DNA of 64,000 bases from Megaustenia siamemsis (GCA_032433765.1 JAVIAB010000124.1:70977746-71041745), one strand, 5' to 3'; positions 10,136 through 22,397 are shown, counted from the stretch's first letter. A program made the numbers and translations. Notes: a model not told the origin generated them from the letters alone.

Positions 10136-12564
10136 TCATCACCATCATCATGTACCATGCCTACTGGCATAGGTGATCATGTCTCTCCACAATTTTCGAT
10201 CTCGGCAGCTATTTATCATTTCTGTTGTTGACCTTCTGCCAAGCCATTCTCTTAAGCTGTCTGTTATTTTTTCTCTTTGCTTCCCTCTATCTTTTCGACT
10301 CTCAATGTTTCCAGTTGTTACAATATATTCAAGTTGTTCTCTTCTCATTACATGGCCAAAATATGATGATTGTCTCTTCCTAATATTGGAAATTAGTTCT
10401 CTTTTTGCTTTGACCTCTTTCAGAACTTTTCATTACTCTTCTTAGCTGTCCATGGTACTCTCAACATTCTTCTGTAAAACCACATTTCTACAGACTCGAG
10501 TGATTTTCTTGTCTGTTGTCCTATTGTCCGTGATTCACATCCATATGTTAAGACTGGCTCTATATAACATTTAAGAACTCTTTTTCTTGTTTCTATTGTC
10601 TAAAATGGATTGCATAGTATCTTCCTCATTTTTTGGAAAGCTGCTTTTGCCTGAGCCATTCTGCATCTCACCTCTTTTGTACATCTTCCGTCTGAGGTTA
10701 ACAAAGTTCCCAAATATTTAAATTCATTTACCTGTTTTAATATTGTTCCACTTGTCTTTATTTTGCACTGAGGTGATGTCTTTTTCTTTGTTGTTACCAT
10801 TACCTCTGTCTTTTTGCTATTAAGGCTGAGTCCTTTATTTTTGCTTTCCTTCACCATAATGTCCAACATTTCTTGTAACTCATTTTCACTCACAGCGATT
10901 AAGACTGTATCATCAGCATACCTTAGATTATTTATATTATGACCTCCAATTGTTATTCCAGGCATGTCCCTTATGGATGGATGTCTTAAAATAATCTCAC
11001 TATAAATATTAAACAAATCTGGTGACAGCACACAACCTTGTCTAACACCCTGTTTTATTTGTTGAAATATTCCCAATTGGTTTCCAGTTCTTATGGCCGT
11101 TGTTTGTTGCCAGTACATGTTCTTTATTATTCTTAGATCTTTGCTGTTTATAAAATTTCTAAAATGTTGATTATTTCTTGGTGCTTTACTTTTTTATCAA
11201 ATGCCTTGGTGTAATCTATGAAACATAGGTATAGATCTGTTTTCACCTGTATGGCTCTTTCTACTAAAGATCTTATGATATAAATGGCATTGCTTGTTCC
11301 TTTATCTCTAACAAAACTACACTGTTCATCGCTAATTTCTGGACTGATTTTATTTCGCACTATTTGCATGATGATTCTTAGTAATATCTTAGTCATATGA
11401 CTCATAATGCTTATTGTGTGATGATCATCGCATTCAATCGCACCAGATTTCTTTGGTAGGGCTATGAATATTGATTTGAGCATGTCGTCTGGTATATATC
11501 CGCTGATGTAGAAATCATTCAATATTTTTGTTATTATTTCTATTCCAAAATCACCCATGGCCTATCTCTTCTTTAGTTATATTATCTGGTCCAGGAGCTT
11601 TGCCTGCTTTCATATTGCGCAAGGCATCTTCCACTTCTTCTCTTAGTATTTCTGGTCCTTCTCCATTATCCTTAATATTTACTTCCGTTCGTTCATCATT
11701 ATAAAGATCTTTAATGTATTCTGTCCATCGTTCCCTTATGTTTTCTTGATCAATCAACAGTTCTCCTTCCTTTGATCTTAGACATCCATTTTTTTATTGC
11801 GTTTTTCTTCCTGTTAATTCCTCAATTTGTTTGTATATTGCATTAGCATCTCCTTTTTGTTGCAATTCAATCTCTTTGCATCTCTCTTTTAGCCATGCTT
11901 CTTTTGCTTCATTGCATTTTATTACAATTTCTTTATTTAATCTCTTATACTCATCTTTATTTTCTTCTTCTTGTATCCATTAGCTGCAAATGTTGTCTGT
12001 CATCAATTTCTTTCTTGAAATTGTCCTCACTGGTGGTATGAACTCTTTTGATGTTTGTTGCATTGATTCTTTTAGCATTTCCCACTGTTCATCAATGCTT
12101 TGTATCTTCTCTATTGCATTGTACCTGTTCTGAATTATGATTTTATATTTGTCTTGCAGCTTCTTGTCTGATTTTAGTAAATCTAAATTTAACTTGATGT
12201 TAACTGAGGCTCGTTTTGTTGTTTTTAATTTACTCTAAGCTTTCCCACAACTGGTACATGGTCACTATTGCAGTCTGCCCCTGGTCTAGTTTTCACACAC
12301 ACCAGACTGTTTCTAAATCTATTGCTTATCATTATATAATCAATTTGATTAAGTGTGTTGTCCCAGGGCTTTTCCATGTCCACAGACATCTTGGATGTTG
12401 CTTAAACCAGGTGTTTCCTATCATCATGTTGTGTGTTCTTGTCCAGTCAATAAGTTTCTCACCTCTTTCATTCTTCTCGCCTAAGCCATAATGACCAACT
12501 ACTTCCTCAACTCTTTCCTTTCCTACTTTTAAAGGTACTTACTTCTTTAAAGGTGCTTACTTCT
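10136..12564 (-). mobile_element. LINE A copy, 2.4 kb, 5'-truncated, inserted in LINE B
   Basis: Minus strand, 5' to 3': end of the endonuclease with NQIDYMI-like and NSDHVPVV-like decayed sequence (12,480-12,230), linker, [87 protein letters not shown] (near 10,915) and C-terminal ITDSLREWLGRRSTTEMINS, then MITYASRHGT before TGATGA. Stops and shifts occur near 11,550, 11,150 and 10,600. A 10-bp target duplication (TAAAGACCTA) flanks it inside LINE B, so it is younger than that copy. Confidence 0.92.
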
Positions 12565-12922
<358 letters not shown>

Positions 12923-13434
12923 CATCTGATAAAAGACTCTGATAATATATAATAATGATAAAAGAAAGGTTCCGTAACTGCATAAAGAAAGCCAAAACCT
13001 ACCCAGGAGCAGATATTAATTCAGATCACAATCCTGTATTGATTAAAATGAAAATCAACTGAAGAGAAACAAGCAAAAGTCTAATTCATCAACACATCCA
13101 CTAGGTATAACAGCTTTAAATCAAAAAGATATTAAAGACACTTATACAATACAAGTAAAGAACACATACCAGAAGCTGCTAGAAGAAGGAATTGAGCAAT
13201 ACAGAAGAGAAAATCCTGATGAAAAAGTAACAACCAAATGGCAATGCATAAAGAAATGCATACAAGAAACCTGCAACACCTTACCCAAAGGAAAAAAGAA
13301 CAAAAAACAAAAATGGATAACTAACACCATCTTAGAAAAAAATGGAAGAAAGGAGACATGTGAAGAACACTGCCCAATACAATAAAATAGATAATGAAAT
13401 ATGCAAAATGTGCAAAAAGGCAAAAGAAGACTGG

Positions 13435-13448
13435 CTCAGCCAAAAATG
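13435..13448 (+). repeat. target-site duplication, left copy (SINE in LINE B)
   Basis: CTCAGCCAAAAATG, repeated exactly at 13,703-13,716. The undisturbed LINE B at 50,193-50,206 has it once. Confidence 0.95.
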
Positions 13449-13702
13449 GGAGCCGCGATAGCTTAGTGGTTAGTGAACTGTACTACAAAGGACATGAGGT
13501 AGGGTTCAATCCCAACCGATGGCTTCCGGTTCACCCAGCCTTTAATGAGTACAGGATTTTTCTTGGAAAGTAAAGCGGCACAGGCGCAATACCGACCACA
13601 TTACCCCAAAAATCATATGCTGAAGGTCTAAAAACTATGGTCATTAACACCATATTCCCTATACGCCACTTGGCGTGACGGGGCTCTTTACTTTGTTTTT
13701 TA
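13449..13702 (+). mobile_element. tRNA-derived SINE, copy 1
   Basis: The head GGGAGCCGCGATAGCTTAGT carries an RNA polymerase III A box (TAGCTTAGTGG) and a B box (GGTTCAATCC, near 13,503). The body includes CGACCACATTACCCCAAAAA and TATACGCCACTTGGCGTGAC, and the 3' end is TTTACTTTGTTTTTTA. It is flanked by a perfect 14-bp target duplication. The second copy at 46,615-46,880 shares all of these blocks. The body family is not recognised by name. Confidence 0.92.
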
Positions 13703-13716
13703 CTCAGCCAAAAATG
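13703..13716 (+). repeat. target-site duplication, right copy (SINE in LINE B)
   Basis: Second copy of CTCAGCCAAAAATG. LINE B resumes at TATAGAAATAGAAACTATGG. Confidence 0.95.
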
Positions 13717-15454
13717 TATAGAAATAGAAACTATGGAAAGCAAACAAGACTTAAGAGGAATGCACACAGAAATAAAGAGAATGACTAATAAAAATAAAAA
13801 AGCCACAAAAGGTGGATGGAGGCATTGCAGACAAAAAAGGAAAAATGCTAACAGATAAATAAGGATATCATAGATAGATGGCAGGAATATATAACAGAAC
13901 TATTTCATGATGGACAAGAAACCAGTTATAAAATGCACATCAGGCTATAAAATCTTAAAATCTGGGGTGGAAAAAGCTATAAAACAAATGAAAAAGGGAA
14001 AAGCAGCAGGACCTGACAGCATGCAGTTAGAGATGATACAGGCACTAAAAGATTTTGGCATTGAAGTGATTAGACATATGCAACGACATATACCACACAG
14101 GATACATACCAAATGAACTAAAAACATCAAACTTCATTGCATTGCCTAAAAAGAATGGTGCAGTTAAATGCAGTAATTTTAGGACAATAAGCTCAATGAG
14201 CCATGTTACAAAAATCTTGCTAAAGTTATACAAGGAAGGATTCAGAATAAAATCAATACTGAATTAGATAAGCAGCAATTTGGATTTAGGAAAAATAGTG
14301 GGACAAAAGAAGCCATATTCTGCATGAGAACATTAATAGAAAAGTACACAGAAGTAAACAAACCAATATATGCCTACTTCATAGACTACACCAAAGCGTT
14401 TGATAGAGTACACCACAAACAACTTATAGAATACTAATATGTAATCTATACTGGGAGCAAACAGCAATAATAAAATATAACAAAGAGAACTCTACACCCA
14501 TTGATATAAAAAGAGCAGTAAGACAGGGATGCATCCTATCACCAAGCCTGTTCAATCTATACACTGAGCAAATCTTTAAAAACATCATAGAGATGCCAGG
14601 CCTACAAATTAATGGAAAGATAATCAATAACCTAAGATATGCTGACGATACTGTACTATTAGCAGAAAATCCTAATGATCCACAACAATTACTTAATGAA
14701 ATAAACATGACAAGCAAAAAATATGGACTAGATATGAATATAAAAAAGACTAAAGCTATGATAATAAACAAAGAAAATACTCAAAACCCACAAGTGGATA
14801 TCAAAATTGAAGGAATAGACCTGGAGACAGTTCAGAACTACAACTACCTTGGACATACTATAACCAGTGATGGAAAATGTACAACTGAAATAAACAAAAG
14901 AATAGGAATGACAAAAAGTAATTTTAATGTCATGAAGAACATACTAACATCATAACAAATAACACCAGGGCTAAAATTAAGAATAGCAAAATGTTACATC
15001 TTCTCAACATTCCTGTATTGTGCAGAAACATGGACATTTGACAAGAAAACAGAACAGAGAATTGTAGCCGTTGAAATGAGAATTTATAGAAGAATAGGAA
15101 GAATTGGATGGAAAGAAAAGAAAACAAACGATGAAGTCTTAAAATCACTAAAAATGAAAAGAGAACTACTAAACACAATTAGAGCAAGACAAATGAGATT
15201 TTTGGGGCATGTTAAAAAATACAGCAGCAGCCTACTAAATGTAATCTTGGAAGGGAAAATGCAAGGTAAAAGAGGCAGAGGCAGACCAAGACTAACATGG
15301 ATGAGTAACATCAAAAGATGGACAAATCAGCCTATGACAACCTGCACCATCAAAGTAAGAGACAGAGCAGAATGGCGCTCCATGGTAGCCAACCTTCATT
15401 GCAGAGATGGCACTCGATGATGATGATGATATCTTCTCAACATTCCTGTTATTT

Positions 15455-16070
15455 GGTCATTTGGTTATGGAAGGCCCCGGTATCACTGCCAACGAATTAG
15501 AATCCATAACTGCTCAATCGCCCATGCCAGCGGAATCATCCGAATTAATATCTCATCTCCCAAACAAAGAAAGGTAGCTGTAGTCCCCATCGTAGCAGTC
15601 TCAGCACAAGCCAAATGACATAAAACGAGACCGCGCAGAAAGTGAACACAGCCAACTGTTCTCTGTCATGCGATATCATCATTCATTGTAAACAATTGGA
15701 ATATCGAATCATGATCAAAACGAATGAGACACACAGCTCACAGTGTGCACAGAGCACTTAACTCAGTAGCTCCTGCAACAAGCCGGACTTAGAATATGAG
15801 GAAACTGCAACAAGGAACACTTTTCATGCATAGCCTTCAATTGTTACCGCTGCCTATCCACCATATACCGGAAGTTCACATCCTCTTGAAAATGGTGATC
15901 GTCGTATTTTTTTTTTATGTATAGCGCTTGGTGATATTAGGCCATCGTTGTTGACTCCAATTCCGAACATATAGACACACAGTTAGTCGTCAGTTTATCC
16001 CCGTCGCACATCAAACAACAGACCTTAAGATTAATGTACGGCCAGTCTAGGGATGTATGATGAGCCATCA
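15455..16070 (+). repeat. repeat R copy 2
   Basis: Begins GGAAGGCCCCGGTATCACTG at 15,473 (shared with copy 1) and runs through CAAACAAAGAAAGGTAGCTG, GGAATATCGAATCATGATC and GTATAGCGCTTGGTGATATT. It ends near 16,070. It follows a LINE B tail. Coding potential is not recognisable. Confidence 0.75.
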
Positions 16071-16424
16071 CAGGGGAAGTTACTAGTGGTTAATGCACTA
16101 GCTTTTAGATAACTTTTTGTTAATTCTGTTTGGCTTTCCAGTTAAGTTGGAACAAAAATAGGTCACCTGGCACATATGGCAAAAGGCAAAACAAAAATTA
16201 TGTTTAAATTTTGTGGCTCAATTTAGAATATTAATGAACTCTTCATATTTCTTATTTATTATATGATATATGTTTGGTCACTATTCTTTTTTTCATTCTG
16301 ACTCAAGACTCTTCTATAAATTTGCAAAGACATAACTCACTCATAAATTAGAACTCATGATTGCTTCATCAACACAAACCATAACGCGAGCCACACAAAC
16401 TGGTTATACTGACTTTCCACAATG
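16071..16424. other. intron stretch without recognised content
   Basis: AT-rich sequence, nothing identified. Confidence 0.4.
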
Positions 16425-16745
16425 AGAGATAAGATCAGAAATGAAGAAGTGACAAAAAAGCTAGAAATAATCCGGCCATAGAGTACATTAAAAAAAACAA
16501 CAGATAAAATGGTTTTGCAAAAAAACAACAGACAAAATGGTTTTGGTCACATGAGAAGACAACACAATGTGCCTTTAATAAATGTTGCGAGAATACCAGA
16601 CCCAAGGGCTTACCACGAAAAAGATAGATTGAGCGATTATTAGAAACACTATGAAAAATAACCCCAGCAGAGGCAAACAGAAGAGCAAAAGACCGCAAAT
16701 TATATCTCCCCTCAACTCTGAAAGGTAAATGAGGAAGAAAAGAAG
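16425..16745 (+). mobile_element. LINE E 3'-terminal fragment
   Basis: Blocks AATACCAGACCCAAGGGCTT and AGACCGCAAATTATATCTCC, also found at 7,970-8,085 and inverted at 19,760-19,880. It ends in an A/G-rich tail AGGAAGAAAAGAAGAATAAA. It contains a small internal duplication (AAAAACAACAGA-AAAATGGTTTTG) at 16,490-16,545. Confidence 0.7.
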
Positions 16746-17722
16746 AATAAAAAGATGTTTCCACAAAATTATTCCCACTAAAATCTTGTAATTCTCTTCT
16801 TTATCGTCTTTTCCGACTCCCTGAGCAAGCTGTCTGAACAAACCGCTTGTTTTCAGATCAATTTTCATTCATATTCTCGTTATTTCACATTTTAAAAAAT
16901 GTGTGACAAACAGCTTAGTCACAGTGTGTTAACTCCCTTGGTAAGGAATATGTTAATTAGGACTGTGATCCAACTCTCTTTAAAAAGTTAAGGGCAATGC
17001 CCATATCAACTCCTTGACTATACAAGTAAAAGGATGACATGATGTTGGTGCATTTCTATCAACTACTTAACCTATAGTTGCTACTGACTCCGCAGGTGAG
17101 AATGAATGGCCAACACGCACGTTCAATTGGGCAGCAAAACTGAACAGCTTCTGGGCACTTTAAAAATTAACATTTATTGATGTGTTCCTACAAATGAGAT
17201 AATTGTGATGCAACAAAGTTATGTCATGGAACATTCCATTTAAAAATTGTGCAGGAGAAATAAAAATTGCTACATTTTTATGTAACAAAATATATTTATT
17301 TTCTTGTTACACATTTGTGATTTACCGGTCCAGGAAAATGGTTCGGTCCAAGAAAATGGTTGTAATTGCTAGAACATATATACAGTAAGACTGTGAGCAA
17401 CTATAACAGCACAGATGTTGGTGGGCTCTGAGCTACTTGATTGCGTTATAAAAGATAATACAAATTCTCTTTAAAAAATACTAGTAATCCAGTAAATGGC
17501 ATCAGCACTGATTAGACATGACATTTATCAATGCATATTTACCAAGAAATGATGACAACACAGATTCAGCAACAAATGACATCACTGAAAATCACAGAGT
17601 AATAGCAACATGGATTCACCAGCAATGATGGCACAGAATCACCAACATATGACAGACATAAATGGATTCAAAGACATTTAACAACACAAACTCACAAAGA
17701 AATAGCATTAACATGGATTCAC
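16746..17722. other. intron stretch without recognised content
   Basis: AT-rich, with loose ACACA/ATTCACCA-type repetition near 17,560-17,700 but no clear array, and no domain in any frame. Confidence 0.4.
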
Positions 17723-17875
17723 TATAAACCCTTGATCACGATACTGTAGTAAAATTTACCACATCAAAACACAAATTCCTCAAAATTTGACATTTTTCCA
17801 TGTTGAAACATTACAACCCCTCCCCTCTCTCTCTCTGTGTACCTTCCTAATTATTACTTTCGGCAACCCCTGAAA
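17723..17875 (+). mobile_element. TTAA-element end fragment
   Basis: AAACCCTTGATCACGATACT then ACCACATCAAAACACAAATT matches the end of the complete copies at 19,700 and (inverted) 39,755. It is cut at 17,875, where a LINE B fragment begins. Confidence 0.7.
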
Positions 17876-17879
17876 TTGG

Positions 17880-18280
17880 CCGTTTCCTGTATGGTGTATT
17901 CCTGTATGGTGCAGAAACTGAAATTGGCCATTCCTGTATGGTGCAGGAGCATGGACATTTGACAAGAAAACAGAACAGATAATTGAAGCCTTTGAAATGA
18001 GAATTCAACTTAATTCAAACTAGACAAATGAGATTTTTGGGACATGTTAAAAGACACAGCAGTCTACTAAAAGTAATCTTGGAAGGGAAAATACAAGGTA
18101 AATGAGGCAGAGGCAGATCAAGAATAACATGGACGAGTAATATTGAAAAGCTGGACACGTCAGCCTATGACAACCTGTACTATCACAGCAAGAGACAACT
18201 ATCACAGCAAGAGACAGAGCAGAATGGCACTCCATGGTGGTCAACCTTCGATGTGGAGACGGCACTCAATGGTGAAGATG
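17880..18280 (+). mobile_element. LINE B 3'-end fragment, rearranged
   Basis: TTCCTGTATGGTGCAG occurs three times in 17,880-17,945, a local stutter, followed by MRFLGHVKRHSSLLK-like and IKARDRAEW-like decayed frames. It ends GGCACTCAATGGTGAAGATG, a mutated form of the GGCACTCGATGATGATG end. Deletions separate the blocks. Confidence 0.8.
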
Positions 18281-18991
18281 ATGATATATATATTTCTTAA
18301 TTCTCCCATTTTTTTCAGTATTGCAGTTCCATAAAAATCTGCTCATTTTTGCAATGCACTATAATAATGCCGCAATATAAAAATGCCGACATACACCAGC
18401 AATGGTATGATGTGTAGTAAAGATAGATTTTTTAAAATATAATAATATTTACAACTGGCTTACTAAATCAATCACAGTGACAACAATATCCTATAAGCCT
18501 GTGAATAATTCAAAATTAATAATACCCTTAATATAATTAATATATAGCTGTTAAAATGCACTCAGCTTCATCAATATCAAATCATATAGTCAACTTTATT
18601 TTTGACAACAGTAAATCTCAAGAAGATAACACTATGTTGATCAATATAAAATAAACATAAAATGGTGTAAAGCAGCTAAACTGATACAGAGATGAGACAA
18701 ACTATGATATTTCAGCAGAAGCCTTCATCTGGGACAACACACAGACTATTTAAAGAATAATAAACATGAAAGCTAAACACCACAGTAACACTATCAGAAA
18801 AATGGCTGAAAGAAATGGTGGCCAGGATAATAGAACAGCTGAAACATAAAACATATTTAAGTACATAAAGTTTGCTATACAAATATAATATTTTTCACAG
18901 CTTGCAACTTGCACTAACAGAAGTTAAAAGATTTGTGACACATCTATATGATGATATGAGGAAGTGATGATAAATTGCTCTAAATTCTTAC
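18281..18991. other. intron stretch without recognised content
   Basis: AT-rich sequence preceding exon 9 on the plus axis. Nothing identified. Confidence 0.4.
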
Positions 18992-19225
18992 CTCTTACTT
19001 CCATTATTTCTGTTAACAACATCATTTACTAACAATTCGTCTTCTTCCAATCTCTGCTTCAACGCTTCATTTTCTCTCCTTGCTCCAAAAAGATCATCTT
19101 GAAGTTTCAAGTTCCTACTTTTTGATTCCTCCAATCTTGTTTCCAGAGCACTAATTTTTTCTTCTTTCAGCTCTTTGCTCTTTTTTAAAGTGTCTTCGAT
19201 CATTGTTTCCAGGACTTTGTAGCGG
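18992..19225 (-). CDS. CCDC88: CCDC88-family exon 9 of this window
   Basis: The exon is 234 nt (1 + 231 + 2), with acceptor TTCTCTCTCAG and donor GTAAGAA. It reads RYKVLETMIEDTLKKSKELK, then EEKISALETRLEESKSRNLK, then ENEALKQRLEEDELLVNDVV, ending RNNGSK. This is the most conserved block in the window: Girdin has ESTLKKSLEIKEEKIAALEA and RLEES at the same place. Being so conserved, it is the best probe for deciding orthology. Confidence 0.94.
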
Positions 19226-19699
19226 CTGAGAGAGAACAGGCAAAAAGTGATGAATTGAACTGAATTTTCTTCAAGGTAACTTGGCTAACAGTAATGTTGT
19301 AGCAGAGTTCTCATGAAATTAGACATCTAAGACAAATTTGTTTACAATCTTTATAAATTCAAATTTTGTTCAACTGACAAGTAGTGCCTTATTTGTTAAA
19401 AGAGATGCATGTTATGATTGTACATTAGTTATTGTGGTTAAAACATAGCTAATTATACAAGTTCTTAATCTTGCAGCTTATGTCATGTACTTATATATAA
19501 GGTGTTTATTAATATACAAGCATGTGATGGTTGCTAATCTGTTCCAGTTTATCTATCATAACATCAACAGATGTTAATACATTTAACTGTCCATGGCCTT
19601 TGACTATCACCTAGCAAGCAATGAGACTAAGAGTAACCATGATCTAAAACTTAGTTTATTTTAATAGATTATGGTTTGCCAACTTCCTGTCCTGTTTGT
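19226..19699. other. intron stretch without recognised content
   Basis: No domain or repeat seen between exon 9 and the TTAA element. Confidence 0.4.
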
Positions 19700-22146
19700 T
19701 TAACCTTAGATTATGATAATGTAGTAAAAATTACAGCATCTTCTTCTTTCCTTCCTCATTAGCCTTTCAGCGTCGAGGGGAGATATAATTTGCGGTCTTT
19801 TGCTCTTCGTCTCTGCTGCTGTTATGTTTCCTAGTGCTTCTAATATTCCATCCATCCATCTTTTTCTTGGTCGACCATTGTGTCTGGTATTCTCATGAAT
19901 TATCATTTGTCACTAAACTTCCTAGGTATTTGAATTCCTCTACTTGTTTTAGTTGCCTGCCTTCTATAGTTATGTGGGTGTTCTGTTTATTTTTGGCAAC
20001 ATTCATGACTTCTGTTTTGTTGATGTTGATTTTTATGTTGTATTTTGTGCCTGAGATGTTGAGTTTGTTTAAGTGTTCTTGTAGGTCTTCTATTGTTTCA
20101 TGTATTAGTGTCTGATCATCTGCAAATAAAAGCTCATTGATCTCCTCTGTCTCTGATGGGTTGGCTATCTTACATATATGGTCCATGTATGTAATAAACA
20201 GTAGTGGGGATAGTACGCATCCCTGTCTTACATCTGATCTAACTTCGAAGTGGTCTGTGTAGCCTACTGCTGTTCTGACCCTGGAACTGCTGTTGATGTA
20301 GAGACTTTTTAATTAGGTTGGTTAGATGTTGGTTTACTCCATAGGTTGTCAGTATCTCTTACAGTTGTTCTCTTTTTATTCTGTTGAGTGCTTTTTCCTG
20401 GTCAATGAAAGCTATGTATAAATTTTGATTACAGCATCAAAACACTAATTCTTTCAAAATTTGACCCTCTTGTGTACCTTCCTAATTACTACTTAAGATG
20501 ACCCATGAGTGTTGAATTTGTTTCAATTGATGTAGAACATCACCCTCCCCCCCCCAATTTCGTGAAATATGATCCAATAATAAAAAAAATAATTTACAAA
20601 TTACAATTTTTTGCTATGACCAGGCAAATTTCCTTGGTCATCAGCTGATATCAAACAAGTTTTTGTGACTCTGGAAACACAGCGAATAATGCTTTGAGGT
20701 AACCAAACATACTGACGAACTTATATCGACCGTCTGAAAAGACAACATAGCACGTCCAGTCCAAGTGATCAATTTCAGATCTTAAATCAACCTGAAACAG
20801 GAAATCACTGTAAACGAAATAAAATCCATAATTGCTCAACCGCCCATGCTAGTGGAATCATTCGAATTAATATCTAATCTCCCAAACAAAGAAAGGTAGC
20901 TCCAATCCCCATCATAGCAGTCTCAGCACATGCCAAAAGACATAAAGCGAAACCGCACAGAAAGTGAATACAGCCATCTGTTCCCCATCATATGATATCA
21001 TATCATCATTCATCCTAAGCAACCGGAATATCGAAACAGGATCAAAATGGATGAAATGCACAATCTACTGTGTGCACAGAGCATTTAACTCAGTAGTTAC
21101 TGCAGCAAAGCCGGACTTGGAATATGAGGAAACTGTAACAAGGAACAGTTTTCACAGCCTTTAACGGTTCCTGCCACCTATTCGCCATATTGGCCGGAAG
21201 TTCATGTCCTCCTGAAAATGTTGATTGTCAAATTTTTTTAATGTATAGCACTTGATGATGTCAGGACATCATTTTTGTCTCCAAAACCAAACATATGAAA
21301 TGCAGTTATTCTCAGTTATAACAATTATTCTCATTGTACATCGAACAACAGTCTGTAAGCACTAAAATCTCCCCTGCAATGTGAATTTGTGAAATGATAA
21401 ATCAGTTCACACCATGGCTTGAAAGTCAAGAATAAAACTCTGTCATTTCGCCCTTCATTATAAGCATACAACCGGTTTAGGGATATGCACGGCCGGTTTT
21501 GGGATATACGATCAGCAATCATAATGACATACTACAAACAACAATGGATGCGCCCACAAATGACCAATTAATTTAGTGAATGCAGCCAACAATGCAAGAA
21601 AACATTGTAACGATGGTGCAAAATCCCTAATGTGAAACTTTCGGTTGACTTGGCAGAGCAGTCCATATTAATGAGTTGTAACTTGTAAATGATTGGCGTC
21701 AAACAATTCCAACGACGGCCATTGAACAGCACTCAATGTGTTGACATAAACAGCATATCAACTCCAAGATGGAGGGAAGGTCGCATTCACAACACTTGAC
21801 CTGCCAAAGAGGAATATTGCCATGTGAAAGATTCAGCAACACCGGAGGAAATCCGTTTAGTGGAACATCAGGTTGACCATAACGCAGAAATCTGAATTGG
21901 AGAGATGAAATTAATCAGTCCCAAAAGCAAATCCTGCAGCGGGCGAGAGAACGTGAACTCCATTCCACCATCTTGGAATCGCGCAAGTCCTCCCCAGTGT
22001 CTACTTGGTAAACACACAATGGTGTGTCAAAAGTTCAAAGAAAATATTATTTTTAGCGCTCCTAATGTTACATTTAGCTGGTAGTATTTAGTACTACGAA
22101 ATGTAACAATGCATGTCACAGGTAGGTATCGAATTCAAGCGTTAAG
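19700..22146 (+). mobile_element. TTAA-flanked piggyBac-like non-autonomous element, long form
   Basis: The left end is TTAACCTTAGATTATGATAA at 19,700 and the right end is near AGGTAGGTATCGAATTCAAG with TTAA at 22,143-22,146. Both ends align with the two ends of the short element at 39,300-39,759. Its middle holds repeat R (20,820-21,320) and a more GC-rich part (21,600-22,010) that lacks a recognisable transposase. After removing the LINE E insertion and one copy of its duplicated site it is about 1.75 kb. The TTAA target and CCCT-type ends are typical of piggyBac; the assignment rests on those ends, not on protein. Confidence 0.75.
19741..20427 (-). mobile_element. LINE E copy, 5'-truncated, inserted in the TTAA element
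   Basis: The minus frame has MDHICKIANPSETEEINELL, FADDQTLIHETIEDLQEHLN (the F/YADD catalytic box) and QLKQVEEFKYLGSLVTND. The C-terminal arm GRPRKRWMDGILEALGN ends at PLDAERLMRKERRR. A perfect 11-bp duplication ATTACAGCATC lies at 19,730-19,740 and 20,428-20,438, both halves being host TTAA-element sequence. Confidence 0.92.
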
Positions 22147-22269
22147 CACTTATCAGTTGTAATTATTTGTTTTCAATTATGAAGAACTACATTCTATTAC
22201 ATTGATAAATATTTATTTAGTTATATTCCAATAAAATTCACACATTACATGCAAGAAACTAGATCTTAC

Positions 22270-22397
22270 TTTGCATCCTTGGTCTGTTCAGCAACTGTCA
22301 GTTTCTCAGTATCAATTCCAACTTTCTCAAGCTCACCAGTCAACTGGTCCAGCTCATTGCTTAGCTCCTGGGAATGAATCTTCTCATTCACGAGGTC
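22270..22397 (-). CDS. CCDC88: CCDC88-family exon 8 of this window
   Basis: This is a short exon of 128 nt with acceptor ATATTTTAG before GACCTCGTG and donor GTAAGATC. It encodes DLVNEKIHSQELSNELDQLT and GELEKVGIDTEKLTVAEQTK, then DA and two bases of the next codon. It corresponds to Girdin DLVSEKLKTQQMNNDLEKLT and HELEKIGLNKERLL. It is phase 0 at the start, joining TLAALRE to DLV as in TLVTLREDLV. The exon was found from homology and splice borders. Confidence 0.92.

Larger units (their letters stand above)
12950..15430 (+). mobile_element. LINE B copy, 5'-truncated, carrying a SINE
   Basis: It starts in the endonuclease ([20 protein letters not shown], then SDHNPVLIKMK). After the SINE it has KKPVIKCTSGYKILKSGVEK, KAAGPDSMQLEMIQAL, then [36 protein letters not shown] (14,593-14,652), TITSDGKCTTEINKRIGM and the C-terminus WKEKKTNDEVLKSL to RDGTR. 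The stop is the first of four TGA units at 15,418. About 40 bases are missing near 14,430. Several frameshifts make it inactive. Confidence 0.92.

Noticed and set aside
10130..10445. Plus-strand proteins with serine/leucine-rich sequence at several LINE loci (also 31,368, 40,469-40,843 minus, 50,892 minus)
   Set aside because: They are antisense shadows of the LINE C-terminal coding regions.
13449..13530. A genuine tRNA gene
   Set aside because: A and B boxes are present, but the sequence does not fold into a full tRNA, continues into a SINE body and is flanked by a target duplication.
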